Assembly (NCBI RefSeq): GCF_038443385.1
Contig: NZ_CP151726.1
Span: 7,688,001-7,752,000, forward strand
Reading direction: 5' to 3'
DNA length: 64,000 nt
From: Stieleria varia
GTDB taxonomy: Bacteria > Planctomycetota > Planctomycetia > Pirellulales > Pirellulaceae
Part shown: in pieces, positions 1-9,193 of the stretch
How positions within the stretch are numbered: the stretch's first letter is position 1
Layout of the letters: every line of letters starts with the position of its first letter
The notes under the pieces: generated by a model
Databases searched by the model: none
Told to the model about the DNA's origin: nothing
Seen by the model: the letters and a program-made list of their open reading frames with translations, nothing else
Translations under genes and position numbers: made by a program

Positions 1-167
1 TGCTCTTGATCCAATCTCAACCATTGACGGATTTCTTATCCAAATCAAAGAACCGAACGATCACGCTGATCGTCACAGGGGAACTTGGCAACGCCGCCGT
101 TTCCTTTGCCAGCCGAGAGAACAGCGACACTCAGCCGCCCACACTGACCGCCGACGTGATCGAGTAA
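1..167 (+). CDS. C-terminal end of a secreted protein, DNRLRE/CBM96-like (partial)
   Basis: Frame 3 is open from the window edge to a TAA at 165-167 and gives a 54-residue C-terminus. It reads smoothly: a stretch of polar residues, then ITLIVTGEL, then FASRENSD...PPTLTADVIE at the end. The pattern 'F-A-S-x-E-N ... P-x-L' near the C-terminus is what closes DNRLRE/CBM96-type beta-sandwich domains in large secreted planctomycete proteins. That assignment rests on remembered family pattern. The rest of the gene lies outside the window, so function and length are unknown. Confidence 0.55.
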   Translation, partial: LLIQSQPLTDFLSKSKNRTITLIVTGELGNAAVSFASRENSDTQPPTLTADVIE

Positions 168-304
168 ACACGTAGCCGCGTCCCTTGGGTCGTGCGGAAA
201 ACAAGTGTCGCGAAATCCACGAAGCAATTATCGCTCCGCGTGGTTTTTGCAAAGAGCCAGAACACCTATTCTTCTCCACGCCCCGAAGGGGCCGAACATG
301 AAAG

Positions 305-509
305 CCCAGGGCAGAGCGCAGCGCCGCCCTGGGGAATGGAACACCTGCTCCTACCTTGCCCTGAAAGGGCAAAACACCGTTCTCAATCCCAAAACGTACC
401 GTTCGTCAAACTCAATTTCGCGTCGAGAAAGACATTGTGACGCCCACTTCGGGGCTTGGTGGGGTAACGACGCACAGTAACCCAGGGCGACGCTGCGCTC
501 TGCCCTGGG
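305..509. repeat. Inverted repeat pair, 29-bp GC-rich arms
   Basis: The 168-619 stretch holds no convincing gene. Its main structure is two 29-bp arms at 305-333 and 481-509, inverted to each other with 28 of 29 bases matching. Both begin CCCAGGGC and end GCCCTGGG, so each arm is itself partly palindromic. Proximal sequence also mirrors (GAAGGGGCCG on the left, TCCCTTCGGGACGG on the right). It looks like a dispersed intergenic palindromic element. Confidence 0.6.
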
Positions 510-619
510 CTATTTTGTCATGTCCCTTCGGGACGGAATCGAATACGTCGCTTTGGGACGAAAATAGTACCCACCACAAGTCTCCCGAGACGCGAACTTA
601 CAAGCCTCGGCAGAGAATC

Positions 620-2488
620 TCAATTCACCGCGATCGTCAGCCAGCCGTTCTCGGCGGTGACGTATCGCGGACGATACACGCGATTGCGAATCGCGTCGTT
701 GGTCACGGTCGGTGGAACCGTCCACGGTTGATCCATCAAGTACTCCGGAAACACATCTTCAAATCGCTTGCGGATCGTGTTCCGAATTCCGGCCTGAAAG
801 ATCTTGGAGCTTCGCGAACCGGGAAACTCGATGCTCACGTCCCCGTCTCGCTTGAGCAACACCACGCCGTCGGTCGTTTTCACGGGAATGTAATCGGCGG
901 TGATCTCCAATGCGGGGATCCGTCCTTCAGTCGACTTCTTTCCTTGAGAAAACCGTGTGCCACGCACGCCGATGCGGATCTTTCCCTCACGGGCTTCGAA
1001 CACGACCGGGCGACTGCGAGTGAAATCAATTTCAAACGGTTCCTTGGACTCCTCGTCGTCACTGTCGGCATCACGGTTGCTCGCCGCCGAGGCGTTCTTG
1101 CCCCGTCCCTCCAGCAGTTTTTGCAATTCCTTTTCTCCGATCGTTCGGCCGGACAGCACGTGTCCGATGGAATTGTCGATCAGCGATTCGTGGATTTGAA
1201 CGACCGCCTCGTATCCGCCCGGCGCAGGTGGCGCCGATGTGGGTGAGGCCAACTGCCAATCATGACGCAGCATCGCATGGGCATAGACACTGTCGCTGGT
1301 GGAACCGATGTTTCGCGAGGGTGTCGGCAGATCCAAACGCAACAGCCAAGGACGCAGTTGGTCCATCGGATTGGGCAACGGCTTGGACAACGCCTGCGAA
1401 GTTTCGTCGGCAAACTGCGTTCCGACTTGGCTTTGCAGTTTTCCCAATGCGATTTGGTCAGCCTTGGGCTTTTGCTCGGCAGCCTTTTTTCTGGCGATGC
1501 GACGCACCAGACGCAACGGGTGCTCGATGGCGTTGATTTGAGTGGACAACGTTGCGGTGGTCTGGGTCGGACTTGCCACCACACCACTTTCACTGACCGT
1601 GATCGTTCGATACGAGTAAACTTGGCCCAACCCCGTGGTTCGCAAACGCACCGGGCCGTTGACGCCGGTGTTGTTGCTGGTGACCTGACCTGTCAATGCG
1701 ACTTGCACGCGAACCGCACCGTCGCTGGGAATCAAACTGGCGGTCACGTTTCCCATCATGTGCGCCGTTCCGCTGATCGACGTGCCAAGGATGCATTCGC
1801 GAACCGGTCGGCTTTGGTTGATGCTTCTCTGCACCGCCCGCTGCACGAATGCTTCACCCACCATCACGTTCGCATTGGGCCTTGAGAACTGCTGACGCGC
1901 CTCTTGGAGCAGGCTGACGTCTTGGTTCATCTGTTGCAAAATGGACAAGACCAACGTCAGCCGCGCCGCGTCGTCGACCGATGGAACCGAATCGACCTCG
2001 GACCATTTTTCCGCCAAGGCCTCCAACTGACGCGTGACCAATTTGACCAACGCTTCTTTCTTGCTCAATCGATACGCATTGGCCAACCGCTCGGTCGCGT
2101 CCCGAACGCCACGCACGGCGGTGACTTCTAAACCAGGGGCGACGCCGATCGATCGGTCACGAATCTTTTGGGCGGCGGAGAGCACTCTCTTTTCGTCTTC
2201 TGCCTGCAACGCTTTGATCATCTCGGTGATCGCGAGGTAGTCCGTCCAAGCCTGGGCGTTTGATGCGTCTGCTTTTTGCTGCAGATGTTGCTGCAATTGG
2301 TACAGAGCCAGATGCAAAGCCTCTTCGGCGGCATCCTTGTCGGGAATCCGATCCGCATCCAACTGCTCGATGGACGACTTTGCGGCCTCAACCATCCGGT
2401 CACGCTGCCACTGAGACAATTGGGCAACCGCCGGCTGGCAGCACGCGACCATTCCGATTGCAACGATCGCCAGGGTAATTCGATTCAT
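620..2488 (-). CDS. Secreted protein of unknown function (622 aa)
   Basis: I chose the ATG at 2488 because the next residues (MNRITLAIVAIGMVACC) form a signal peptide ending near AVAQ; an upstream ATG at 2542 only adds an uncharacteristic tail. The N-terminal third is alpha-helical and rich in Gln, Ala and Leu. The middle (about residues 220-330) becomes beta-rich with many Thr and Val, and the C-terminal third again looks beta-rich. A hinge near residue 505 is acidic (DADSDDEESKE). I recognise no catalytic motif or named family. It is likely periplasmic or surface-located. It is the last gene of a same-strand run, 206 bp after the gene ending at 2695, so operon membership is uncertain. Confidence 0.75.
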   Translation of the reverse strand: MNRITLAIVAIGMVACCQPAVAQLSQWQRDRMVEAAKSSIEQLDADRIPDKDAAEEALHLALYQLQQHLQQKADASNAQAWTDYLAITEMIKALQAEDEKRVLSAAQKIRDRSIGVAPGLEVTAVRGVRDATERLANAYRLSKKEALVKLVTRQLEALAEKWSEVDSVPSVDDAARLTLVLSILQQMNQDVSLLQEARQQFSRPNANVMVGEAFVQRAVQRSINQSRPVRECILGTSISGTAHMMGNVTASLIPSDGAVRVQVALTGQVTSNNTGVNGPVRLRTTGLGQVYSYRTITVSESGVVASPTQTTATLSTQINAIEHPLRLVRRIARKKAAEQKPKADQIALGKLQSQVGTQFADETSQALSKPLPNPMDQLRPWLLRLDLPTPSRNIGSTSDSVYAHAMLRHDWQLASPTSAPPAPGGYEAVVQIHESLIDNSIGHVLSGRTIGEKELQKLLEGRGKNASAASNRDADSDDEESKEPFEIDFTRSRPVVFEAREGKIRIGVRGTRFSQGKKSTEGRIPALEITADYIPVKTTDGVVLLKRDGDVSIEFPGSRSSKIFQAGIRNTIRKRFEDVFPEYLMDQPWTVPPTVTNDAIRNRVYRPRYVTAENGWLTIAVN

Positions 2489-2694
2489 ATCTATTGAGAG
2501 TCTGTAGAAAGGTCGCCCCGAGGGTGCGTCTGGGTACGCCACTGGGTTGCGCTACTGGGTTACTCGATGGATGCAGTCACGCATCCACAGCTGGAAACAT
2601 AGCGAATCCTGGTTAACTTTGCAGGTCCCGTTGGGTTTGCCAGCGATTCTCGGTCAGATGACTTCACATTTTGGCAAAAATCGCCACGGAAGCT

Positions 2695-3303
2695 TCATCG
2701 AAGAGCTTTGAACCCGTTGCACAGGTCAGCCAGGGGGCCTTCTTTCCAGTCCCGGCAGGCAGCCGGTCGTCCCACACAGACCTGCAGCAGGAAGTTGCCT
2801 TGGGGCATTTCGATGCGTCCGTACAGGACCCGTTGCCGATACGGAAATCGCCACGCTGAAGCTTTTGATGGCAAATCCGACGACGTTTTCTGCTCTCTCT
2901 CATTTTCCTCCATGTCAACCATCCAGTGCACGGTGACATCGGTGTACTGGATTTCTTGCCAGGCCGCAGGAGAAACCAATTCGTTCTGTCCGATCGGTTT
3001 CAATCGGGCCAAGCAACCGCTGGCCGGATGTATCACGACCAACCCCAAATCAGGTTCCCCTGTCACCTGCAGCACCGTCCATCCACCTGCCGGTGTGAAT
3101 TGCAGTCCGCCGCCGTCAAGAGGAACACTCTCGTCATCAATGCGAGCGATGTTTCGGATCGGCTCGTGGTTTCGTTGCGTCAGCATGTCTGATTCTTGGG
3201 ACTGAATCTGCAGTCGCCCAACGAACCCGATCCCCAACAGGATGATGGCAACCATTGCTCCGACAGGGCTGAACGTCAATTTCTGTGGTTGATCGGCTGA
3301 CAT
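2695..3303 (-). CDS. Membrane-anchored hypothetical protein (202 aa)
   Basis: The start at 3303 is fixed by an ATGA overlap with the stop of the upstream FHA-cyclase gene (ATG 3303-3301, TGA 3305-3303), which implies translational coupling. After about 14 residues there is one hydrophobic segment (VGAMVAIILLGIGFVG), then a soluble domain presumably outside the membrane. The soluble part has beta-type motifs (GGLQFTPAGGWTVLQVTG) and four cysteines near the C-terminus. No family is recognised. Coupling to the cyclase suggests it works with that signalling protein, but this is inference. Confidence 0.7.
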   Translation of the reverse strand: MSADQPQKLTFSPVGAMVAIILLGIGFVGRLQIQSQESDMLTQRNHEPIRNIARIDDESVPLDGGGLQFTPAGGWTVLQVTGEPDLGLVVIHPASGCLARLKPIGQNELVSPAAWQEIQYTDVTVHWMVDMEENEREQKTSSDLPSKASAWRFPYRQRVLYGRIEMPQGNFLLQVCVGRPAACRDWKEGPLADLCNGFKALR

Positions 3304-5186
3304 CACTTTGGCAATTCGATCACGCCGTCCCAGGTCGCGGGCGGCACGCGATTGTGTCCCAGCATGGTTGCGATCAAGACATCCTTGGGGCGATCCCACG
3401 GTGGCAACTGATGCAAGTGAACCATGGCACTTTCCCAGTCGCCCACAACCATGGCATCCAACCCACTTTCGTAATCCGCAATGTTTTGGTCCGTCAGCAC
3501 CTGCTCGCTTTGACTGGGGGACGACAACAGTTCGCTGATCTCCAGGACGGACGCAAAACCGGCCGGACGCACCCGGGCCAATCGCCGCAGTCGGGGACGC
3601 ACAATGTTCTCACCCGAAAAACTCAATCCCAGCGCAGCGATGGCGGTGTCGTCGTTGAGTTGATCATGTAGCGATTGCGCAAAGACTTCGTCGACGATGA
3701 TCGCCGCACCAAACGCTTTGGTCATCCCCTCCAACCGGCTGGCCAAATTGACCACCGGCCCGAACGCGGTGACCTTGACTTGATCCACCGTGCCGATTCG
3801 TCCGGCGACGGCTGCTCCCGAGGCGAGGCCGATGCCGCATCGAAATCCGTCGGCACCTTGCGCGGCGTACTCTTCCCGTATCCGTGTCGCCGCGATCATC
3901 GCTCGCAACACGGCATCGGACTGCTCCAGAGGCCAGCCCCAAAATCCCATCGCGGCATCTCCGTGAAAGTCACCGATGACGCCGTCCATGCCCAGGATGT
4001 GACGCGTCATGACTCCCAGGGCGTCGCTGACGTTCTCCAAGAGTTTCAGCAACTGCCCCGAGTCACGCTCGCTACGTCGGGAAAAACCTCGCAAGTCACA
4101 GAACATTACCGACAGATTGGCTTCACGCGGCCGCAAGGCTTCGTCACTATCTCCGCGTGCCAACGCGTCCATGACAACGGGCGCAAAGAAATGACGCATC
4201 GCCGACTGCCTACGTTCCAGACGCCTGCTCTGTCTCAAATTCGCGATCGTTGTTCCCACCAGTTCGGCGAACTTGACGTCGTCCTCCATCTGTTGCGGTG
4301 CGGCTTGAATTGACTGCTCCAGATTCTGTCCCGGTTGCGTCGCCAGTTGGCCGGTGACGTACAGCGCCCAGCCTGGACATGCTTCCGTCCGTAGCGGAAC
4401 ACAAAAGGCCCAATCCACGTCTTCGCTTGCAGTGAAACCGTCTGGGGCACCTTTCCCCGAAGCCCAAATGTTCAAAACACTCTCTCGTTTCTTGATCGCA
4501 TCACGAACGAGCTTGCCACTCACGGGTGTCGACTGATTGGTGACCACTCGACTGTCGTAGTGCAGAACCTCGATCGCCCCTCCCGGTTCTCTGACCGGTT
4601 GCCCGCCCGTGGAGTGACCCGACCGCTGCCCCCCCCATGAACCCGCCTCTGGGCAACATACGATCGCGACCGCGGACGCCGCCGGTGTGGCTTGCAGCAA
4701 CACGCTCGTCACTCGAACCAACAGTTCTTGATCGCTGCCGCTGCTGGTGATCAGATCGGGCAGTCGGCTCAGCATGTCGATTCGAGTCGACGCGTCGCGA
4801 AAATGCCGACGTTGCAACGCCGCGTGATCAAACGCGTGCTCGGTCATCTCGCCGACGTGCCGCATTTCGCTGGCACCGGGTCGATTGGCCAAGGTGAACG
4901 TGGTTTGGCCGATGACAAAGTGGTCTCCGGGCACAAGCGTGAATCGCCGCGTGGCGCTGCCGCCATGAAACACCGGATTGCGAGCCGTGGGCAAGCAAAC
5001 GACTTCTAGACGATCGGACGGCTGCGGAATAATCCGTATGTGCTGACGGGAGATTTGTGAATCCCATGGGACCTCCCAATCCGCGCCAGAACGACCGATC
5101 ACCACCGGCACGCGCGACGTCGGCGACGGAATCTCGCGACGCCAGCGATCTTGAGGGGACGGTCCTTGGGCAATCAAATCAGGCAT
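3303..5186 (-). CDS. FHA-GAF-class III nucleotide cyclase-like protein
   Basis: 627 residues. Residues about 25-105 resemble an FHA phosphothreonine-binding domain (VVIGRSGADW ... SQISRQHIRI, the G-R and S-x-x-H signature). About 130-330 is a GAF-like sensor region. The C-terminal part (about 350-530) is a class III cyclase homology domain: first metal Asp at 364 (FCDLRGFS), second at 410 (GDFHGDAAMGFWG), and a transition-state Asn/Arg pair in VVNLASRLEG. The position that is usually the purine-specifying Lys, four residues before Asp410, is Asp406. It could therefore make cAMP or cGMP, use another substrate, or be a regulatory pseudo-cyclase. It overlaps the downstream gene by ATGA and lies 13 bp after the PQQ-propeller gene. 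Confidence 0.85.
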   Translation of the reverse strand: MPDLIAQGPSPQDRWRREIPSPTSRVPVVIGRSGADWEVPWDSQISRQHIRIIPQPSDRLEVVCLPTARNPVFHGGSATRRFTLVPGDHFVIGQTTFTLANRPGASEMRHVGEMTEHAFDHAALQRRHFRDASTRIDMLSRLPDLITSSGSDQELLVRVTSVLLQATPAASAVAIVCCPEAGSWGGQRSGHSTGGQPVREPGGAIEVLHYDSRVVTNQSTPVSGKLVRDAIKKRESVLNIWASGKGAPDGFTASEDVDWAFCVPLRTEACPGWALYVTGQLATQPGQNLEQSIQAAPQQMEDDVKFAELVGTTIANLRQSRRLERRQSAMRHFFAPVVMDALARGDSDEALRPREANLSVMFCDLRGFSRRSERDSGQLLKLLENVSDALGVMTRHILGMDGVIGDFHGDAAMGFWGWPLEQSDAVLRAMIAATRIREEYAAQGADGFRCGIGLASGAAVAGRIGTVDQVKVTAFGPVVNLASRLEGMTKAFGAAIIVDEVFAQSLHDQLNDDTAIAALGLSFSGENIVRPRLRRLARVRPAGFASVLEISELLSSPSQSEQVLTDQNIADYESGLDAMVVGDWESAMVHLHQLPPWDRPKDVLIATMLGHNRVPPATWDGVIELPK

Positions 5187-5199
5187 GCTCTCAATCTAC

Positions 5200-6600
5200 C
5201 TAATCAGCGGACTTTGCGGAAACGCAGTACAGCATTGACTTGCTTCGCAAAATCATCTCATTGCCAACAACGGCGGGTGAGGCCATGAATCCATCACCGA
5301 GCTTGCCCTCGCCGAGCACCTTGTACTCGACTCCAGGGGCGATCGACAAAATGTCTCCTTCTCGACTGAAGAAATAAATTCTGTGATCGGCAAGGATCGG
5401 CGAAGCGGCATATTCCCCGTTGAGTCGCTCCTGCCAATGGATTTCGCCCGTCTTGGCGTCGCGGCACGTGGCCACACCGTCGTCGCTGATCATGTACAGC
5501 AAACCATCGACGACCATGGGCGACGATTTCTTGGCGACACTTTTCTTTGAGTCCCAGACGATGCCGGTCTCTGTTACGTCTCCATGGCCACCGCTTTGCA
5601 CCGCAACCATTGAGCCCATGCCGTTGGTCAAAAAGATCAAACCGTCGGAGTAGATGGGGCGCGCCGAAGCGTTCATTCCGCCATGGTAAACTTTCCAAAG
5701 CTCTTCGCCGGTCTTCGGATCGTAGGCGATGGTCGCCACTGCACTGGGATAAACCAATTGCTCCACCCCGTCCACGCGGATGACGTGCCCGGTACAGTAC
5801 GCTTTCATCAGGTCACCGTTGTCAGTGCCATAATCAATGTCGCGGTCCCGACGCCAAACGGTCGCTCCCGTCGCGGCATCCAACGCCACAACGTATTGCT
5901 GGTCAAACCCGTCATAGGCAATGTACAGCTTGCCGTCATACAGAATCGGCGAGGACGCTGGTCCACGATGGTGGTCACACGACAAATCGAGTCGTTGCCA
6001 AACCATCGACGCATCGGACTTGTTCAGGCAAGCCGTCAGGTAAGAACCGAAATGCACGAAGACATGCTCCGCTGTGACGACCGGTGTAGGTGACGCGTAA
6101 CTGTTCATCGGGTGACAGAACGCAGGTTCCGCGTTCTGTTTGACCACCACATCGTGCAGAATCTTGCCGCTGTCACGCGCCACACAGATCACTGACATCG
6201 TCTTGCCATCGGGCGTTGCCGTCGTCAGCCAGATTTCATTGCCCCACACCACCGGAGACGACCAACCCTTGCCGTGGATCGGTGTCTGCCAGCGAACCGT
6301 CGATTCGTCAATCACGGCAGGCAACTTTGCCTCGCCGGCGATGCCATTGCCGTGCGGTCCGCGAAACGTGGGCCACTGCTGAGCGGTCGTCCGATCCGTG
6401 TCTTCGGCAACCAACGTCATGGGCGACACCGTTGCCGATGCCACCATCGAACAAAACATCAAACGGACCAGCATCAAACGGGCCAGCTTCAAACGGGCCA
6501 GCTTCAATTGGGGCGGCAACAAATGGGGCAGAAACAATCGGAGCAGAGCTTGGACGGTCGTGACAGGATTCTTCACAGCAGGTACTCGATGCCGATGCAA
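5200..6600 (-). CDS. PQQ-like beta-propeller protein, exported
   Basis: 466 residues. From about residue 70 the protein shows repeated propeller blades with outer-membrane-assembly/quinoprotein signatures: WPTFRGPHGNGIAG, W.TPIHGKGWSSPVV, VVALDAATGATVWRRD, YDPKTGEELWKVYHGG, CRDAKTGEIHWQERL. Such Pyrrolo-quinoline-type repeats without a clear dehydrogenase active site are very common in planctomycetes, usually as extracytoplasmic proteins of unknown substrate. The N-terminus is unusual: residues 19-48 are six 5-residue units (LLRLF, LPHLL, PPQLK, LARLK, LARLM, LVRLM) before the hydrophobic signal ending near MTLVAED. An alternative start is the ATG at 6474. It lies 13 bp upstream of the FHA-cyclase gene and probably heads that operon. 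Confidence 0.85.
   Translation of the reverse strand: MHRHRVPAVKNPVTTVQALLRLFLPHLLPPQLKLARLKLARLMLVRLMFCSMVASATVSPMTLVAEDTDRTTAQQWPTFRGPHGNGIAGEAKLPAVIDESTVRWQTPIHGKGWSSPVVWGNEIWLTTATPDGKTMSVICVARDSGKILHDVVVKQNAEPAFCHPMNSYASPTPVVTAEHVFVHFGSYLTACLNKSDASMVWQRLDLSCDHHRGPASSPILYDGKLYIAYDGFDQQYVVALDAATGATVWRRDRDIDYGTDNGDLMKAYCTGHVIRVDGVEQLVYPSAVATIAYDPKTGEELWKVYHGGMNASARPIYSDGLIFLTNGMGSMVAVQSGGHGDVTETGIVWDSKKSVAKKSSPMVVDGLLYMISDDGVATCRDAKTGEIHWQERLNGEYAASPILADHRIYFFSREGDILSIAPGVEYKVLGEGKLGDGFMASPAVVGNEMILRSKSMLYCVSAKSAD
6457..6546. repeat. 15-bp tandem repeat, six units, inside the PQQ-protein gene
   Basis: Six consecutive 15-bp units run from 6457 to 6546, the first three nearly identical (CATCAAACGGACCAG, CATCAAACGGGCCAG, CTTCAAACGGGCCAG), the others more diverged. 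Each encodes five residues, so copy changes keep frame. The block sits in the leader region of the exported protein. Confidence 0.85.
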
Positions 6601-6961
6601 GGTTTGAAATGGGGGGAGGTGAGACCATCATGATAGCTCCGCTGGATGCCTGCAGCACGTAGCGTTGCTGCTACCGGAAACGCTCGCCACGGAGGGGCGT
6701 TCGGTCCACTTGAAAGTTTTTTTGAAAAAACCACCTATTGGTCTGGATTTTTTGTTCACTAATTTTCTAGTTTTCCTTTTGTCTTGGAAATGGCGGTCCG
6801 AGAAGCAACGCTCGGCTCCAAGTCGAGCGATTCGACGGAGCAGTGGGGCAAACTGCTCGATGAACTGCTCGATGAACTTTGAGCATAACGTAAGCTCACA
6901 GGCCGCGCATTAGGCCAGGCAACTTCACTAACGACACTCTACAAACTTTGGGGCAAGAAGT
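6601..6961. other. Intergenic region, divergent promoters expected
   Basis: A 361-bp gap between two divergently transcribed genes. It is more AT-rich around 6715-6790 than its surroundings, as expected for promoters. I see no gene, no RNA and no convincing operator; a direct duplication (ACTGCTCGATGA) occurs around 6850-6875. Confidence 0.4.
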
Positions 6962-7582
6962 TTGATTCAGTCTACTTTCGACGGTTTTCCGTCCGTGGTC
7001 GCTGCGCGGCCCATCGCAGTCGTTCTCAAAAGCGATCGACTCAGCTTGGCGACACTGCCAGATGCACTTCCCTTTCAACTCGTGGAAGTCGACACGTGGG
7101 AGGAAGCCATCGATCGACTCAGTCGTTTTCGTGCCGGTTGTTGTCTGGTTGATTTTGACACCCATCGTGACGACGTGATCGGCGAGATCGCACGGATCTC
7201 GTCATCAGGCATTCGCCTCTCTATCGTTGCATGCTGCACCAACATGTCACCTGCGGATATCCGGCAAGCCATCCGAGCAGGCTGCTTTGAACTCACGGGG
7301 TTTCCGTTGGACCACGAAGCGCTCTCGCTATCCGTCCAACGTGCCATCGAACATGACACCAACGGTATCGACTCGCCGTGCGAGGTACGCAGCCGACTCT
7401 CAACGCTCACCCCGCGTGAACGCGAGATCATGAACATGTTTCTGGAAGGCGCGAACACAAAAGGGATCGCGAAGCGACTTTCGGTGACGAAGCAAACCAT
7501 CGACAAGCATCGCAAGAGCGCATGTGAAAAGATGCAAGCTCCCAATTTCATCCGTGTCGCTTGCCAGCTCTATCGCGCGTAA
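6962..7582 (+). CDS. LuxR/FixJ-type regulator with degenerate receiver domain
   Basis: 206 residues, starting at a TTG (6962-6964); no in-frame ATG lies nearby. The C-terminal 60 residues are a clear LuxR/NarL helix-turn-helix: LTPREREIMNMFLEGANTK, IAKRLSVTKQTIDKHR. The N-terminal 120 residues have receiver-like spacing, but the acidic pair after strand 1 is missing (VVLKSDRLS) and the conserved Lys after strand 5 is Phe (LTGFPLD). An Asp remains at the phosphoacceptor position (CLVDFD). It therefore probably does not use ordinary Asp phosphotransfer, or does so atypically. It lies upstream of a second such regulator and a giant hybrid kinase. The target genes are unknown. Confidence 0.85.
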   Translation: MIQSTFDGFPSVVAARPIAVVLKSDRLSLATLPDALPFQLVEVDTWEEAIDRLSRFRAGCCLVDFDTHRDDVIGEIARISSSGIRLSIVACCTNMSPADIRQAIRAGCFELTGFPLDHEALSLSVQRAIEHDTNGIDSPCEVRSRLSTLTPREREIMNMFLEGANTKGIAKRLSVTKQTIDKHRKSACEKMQAPNFIRVACQLYRA

Positions 7583-7674
7583 CCACAATGCCGTTCCTTG
7601 GTTGCGTATCCCAATCAGCCGAATGGCGATAGCTCGGTTTAATCTCTAGCCGCAACGCGATAGCGTCACTATTC

Positions 7675-7748
7675 ATCAGCCGCAACGCGATAGCGTCCGG
7701 TTCCCGAGTATAGACGTGAGAACCGGACGCTATCGCGTGCCCGCTGAT
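7675..7748. repeat. 74-bp palindromic repeat (family also at 48314)
   Basis: Arms ATCAGC...GCGATAGCGTCCGGTTC and its mirror GAACCGGACGCTATCGC...GCTGAT enclose a short loop. A second copy of the same length is at 48314-48387. A partial direct copy of the left arm (AGCCGCAACGCGATAGCGTC) precedes it at 7648-7667, starting at a CTAG. Confidence 0.8.
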
Positions 7749-8186
7749 ATGGGCAGACTTTCTTTCGCACCTTGTCCCATGGTCGTGTAACCAAACGCTG
7801 GGTGGTGTCATACGCCCTGAGCCGCTGGCCGTCAGACCACGGGTTTTGCATTTTGCAGTGGATACTCGATGCGTGCAAGACCCGGCTTACGCGTCGCGGC
7901 TCACGGCGTTTAATAGCGTCACCCGCTTGGGTACGCATCCTGAGATCATTACCCCTCTGGCATCGCTAGACCTTTGCGTCAAAACCATGTCGTAGCAATG
8001 CGACGCGTGCAAACGTCTGCTGCTGATTCTTGCCGGTGTGATTACACGTGCGTTCACGCACATCCAACACCGCGCACTCTGATCGCTTGTTGCATGACGT
8101 TCGTGCAACATCAACCGCACGCCATCTCGCGAACTGACGGTAAACCCTCATGCGATTTGCAATGCAATCGATCGTGGTTGTCTTTG

Positions 8187-8241
8187 ACGCGGGTGTCGAT
8201 GTCACCTGCGCAAATATCACCTGTGTGCATGACACCCGCGT
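8187..8241. promoter_or_regulatory. Inverted repeat upstream of the second LuxR-type regulator
   Basis: Perfect 11-bp arms ACGCGGGTGTC (8187-8197) and GACACCCGCGT (8231-8241) are 33 bp apart, with two near-direct TCACCTG repeats between them. They end 55 bp before the ATG at 8297. This could be an operator for one of the flanking LuxR-type proteins; there is no direct evidence. Confidence 0.3.
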
Positions 8242-8296
8242 AAAGTACGCAGTCGAGATTGGTGAGGGAGAACGCTAAGAGTGCCGATTCAATTCA

Positions 8297-9022
8297 ATGT
8301 CGCGACACGGACATTTGACCATGTCGCAGTACTCTCAATTCGATCCGTCCATTGTACACCTGGGGCCTCTCATGTCGATTCAATCAAAGTTCATCAGTGT
8401 GATCAGCAGCAACGATTACTGGGTTGCGAAGGTAAACCAAGCAGCCGCATCGCTTGACATGATCGTGCAGTCGTTCCCAAGCGTGACGGCTTATCTGTCC
8501 AGCGTTACCGATCAACGCAACTGTGTCTGTGTGTTCCTGGACTATGATGCGAACATCCAAGACTGGCAGACATTCGAGTTTGCTTTGTCCCAACGTGAGA
8601 CTTGCGTTCCTCGTGCATTGGTGGTGAGTGATAATGCAACCATGGCGTCGGCCGAGGCGATCAAGCATCTGGCGAACCTGGTCGCCACACAGTCGATGGA
8701 ACGTGGTGAAATCGTCGACCTGATCCGTCAGGCCGAACACGTCAAGAAAGTTATTGAGCACCACGCGGATGTGCGTCGATGCCACGAACGACTGGGCAGC
8801 CTGAACGAGCGGGAACGCGAAATCGTCGACTTGGTGGTCGACGGCGCACCCAACAAACAGATTGCGACGAAACTGAGTTTGTCCGTCAAAACCATCGAAC
8901 GCGATCGTCAGTCGGCCTACAAGAAACTGGATGTTCGCAGCACAGCAGAGATGACCCGCGCGGTCATCTTGGGCGATTTGCATGATGTGGTGTTCGATAC
9001 GCCGCAGACTGCAAAACAATAG
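8297..9022 (+). CDS. LuxR-type regulator with degenerate receiver domain
   Basis: 241 residues from the ATG at 8297; ATGs at 8321 and 8372 are alternative starts, and the one at 8372 begins just before the receiver-like strand. The C-terminus is a LuxR/NarL helix-turn-helix: LNEREREIVDLVVDGAPNKQ, IATKLSLSVKTIERDRQSAY. The N-terminal domain has receiver-like periodicity, but the acidic pair is absent (ISVISSNDYW) and no Lys equivalent is visible. LDYD marks the phosphoacceptor region. It differs from the regulator at 6962 except in the helix-turn-helix, so the two are a divergent pair rather than a recent duplication. The giant hybrid kinase starts 171 bp downstream on the same strand. Confidence 0.85.
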   Translation: MSRHGHLTMSQYSQFDPSIVHLGPLMSIQSKFISVISSNDYWVAKVNQAAASLDMIVQSFPSVTAYLSSVTDQRNCVCVFLDYDANIQDWQTFEFALSQRETCVPRALVVSDNATMASAEAIKHLANLVATQSMERGEIVDLIRQAEHVKKVIEHHADVRRCHERLGSLNEREREIVDLVVDGAPNKQIATKLSLSVKTIERDRQSAYKKLDVRSTAEMTRAVILGDLHDVVFDTPQTAKQ

Positions 9023-9193
9023 TTGCCCCGATGTCGCATAACCCTCGCATACGGTAGACGCGGCAGACAATGTTGAACCTAGGCTTTCACTGGCCAAACC
9101 TAGATCGTGTCAGGCGACACGACGGCTCACTTGATCACGGACTTCGCTTCGGGGCGGGACTGGGATTTCAAAGCGAACCATCAGTGAATTCCA

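Larger units (their letters stand above)
7583..8296. other. 714-bp intergenic region with palindromic repeat
   Basis: No gene is supported here. A 74-bp palindromic repeat sits at 7675-7748. The second half contains the inverted repeat listed at 8187-8241. A short open stretch at about 7817-7995 encodes no recognisable protein and I do not call it. Confidence 0.5.

Noticed and set aside
437-1246. A 269-codon plus-strand frame over the 5' repeat region and the start of the hypothetical gene
   Set aside because: It is antisense to the real minus-strand gene at 620-2488 and translates to a low-complexity, basic sequence without any domain.
7817-7995. A short open stretch in the 7583-8296 gap ending in a TAG
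   Set aside because: It has no start codon in a good context and resembles no protein I know; likely part of a dispersed repeat.
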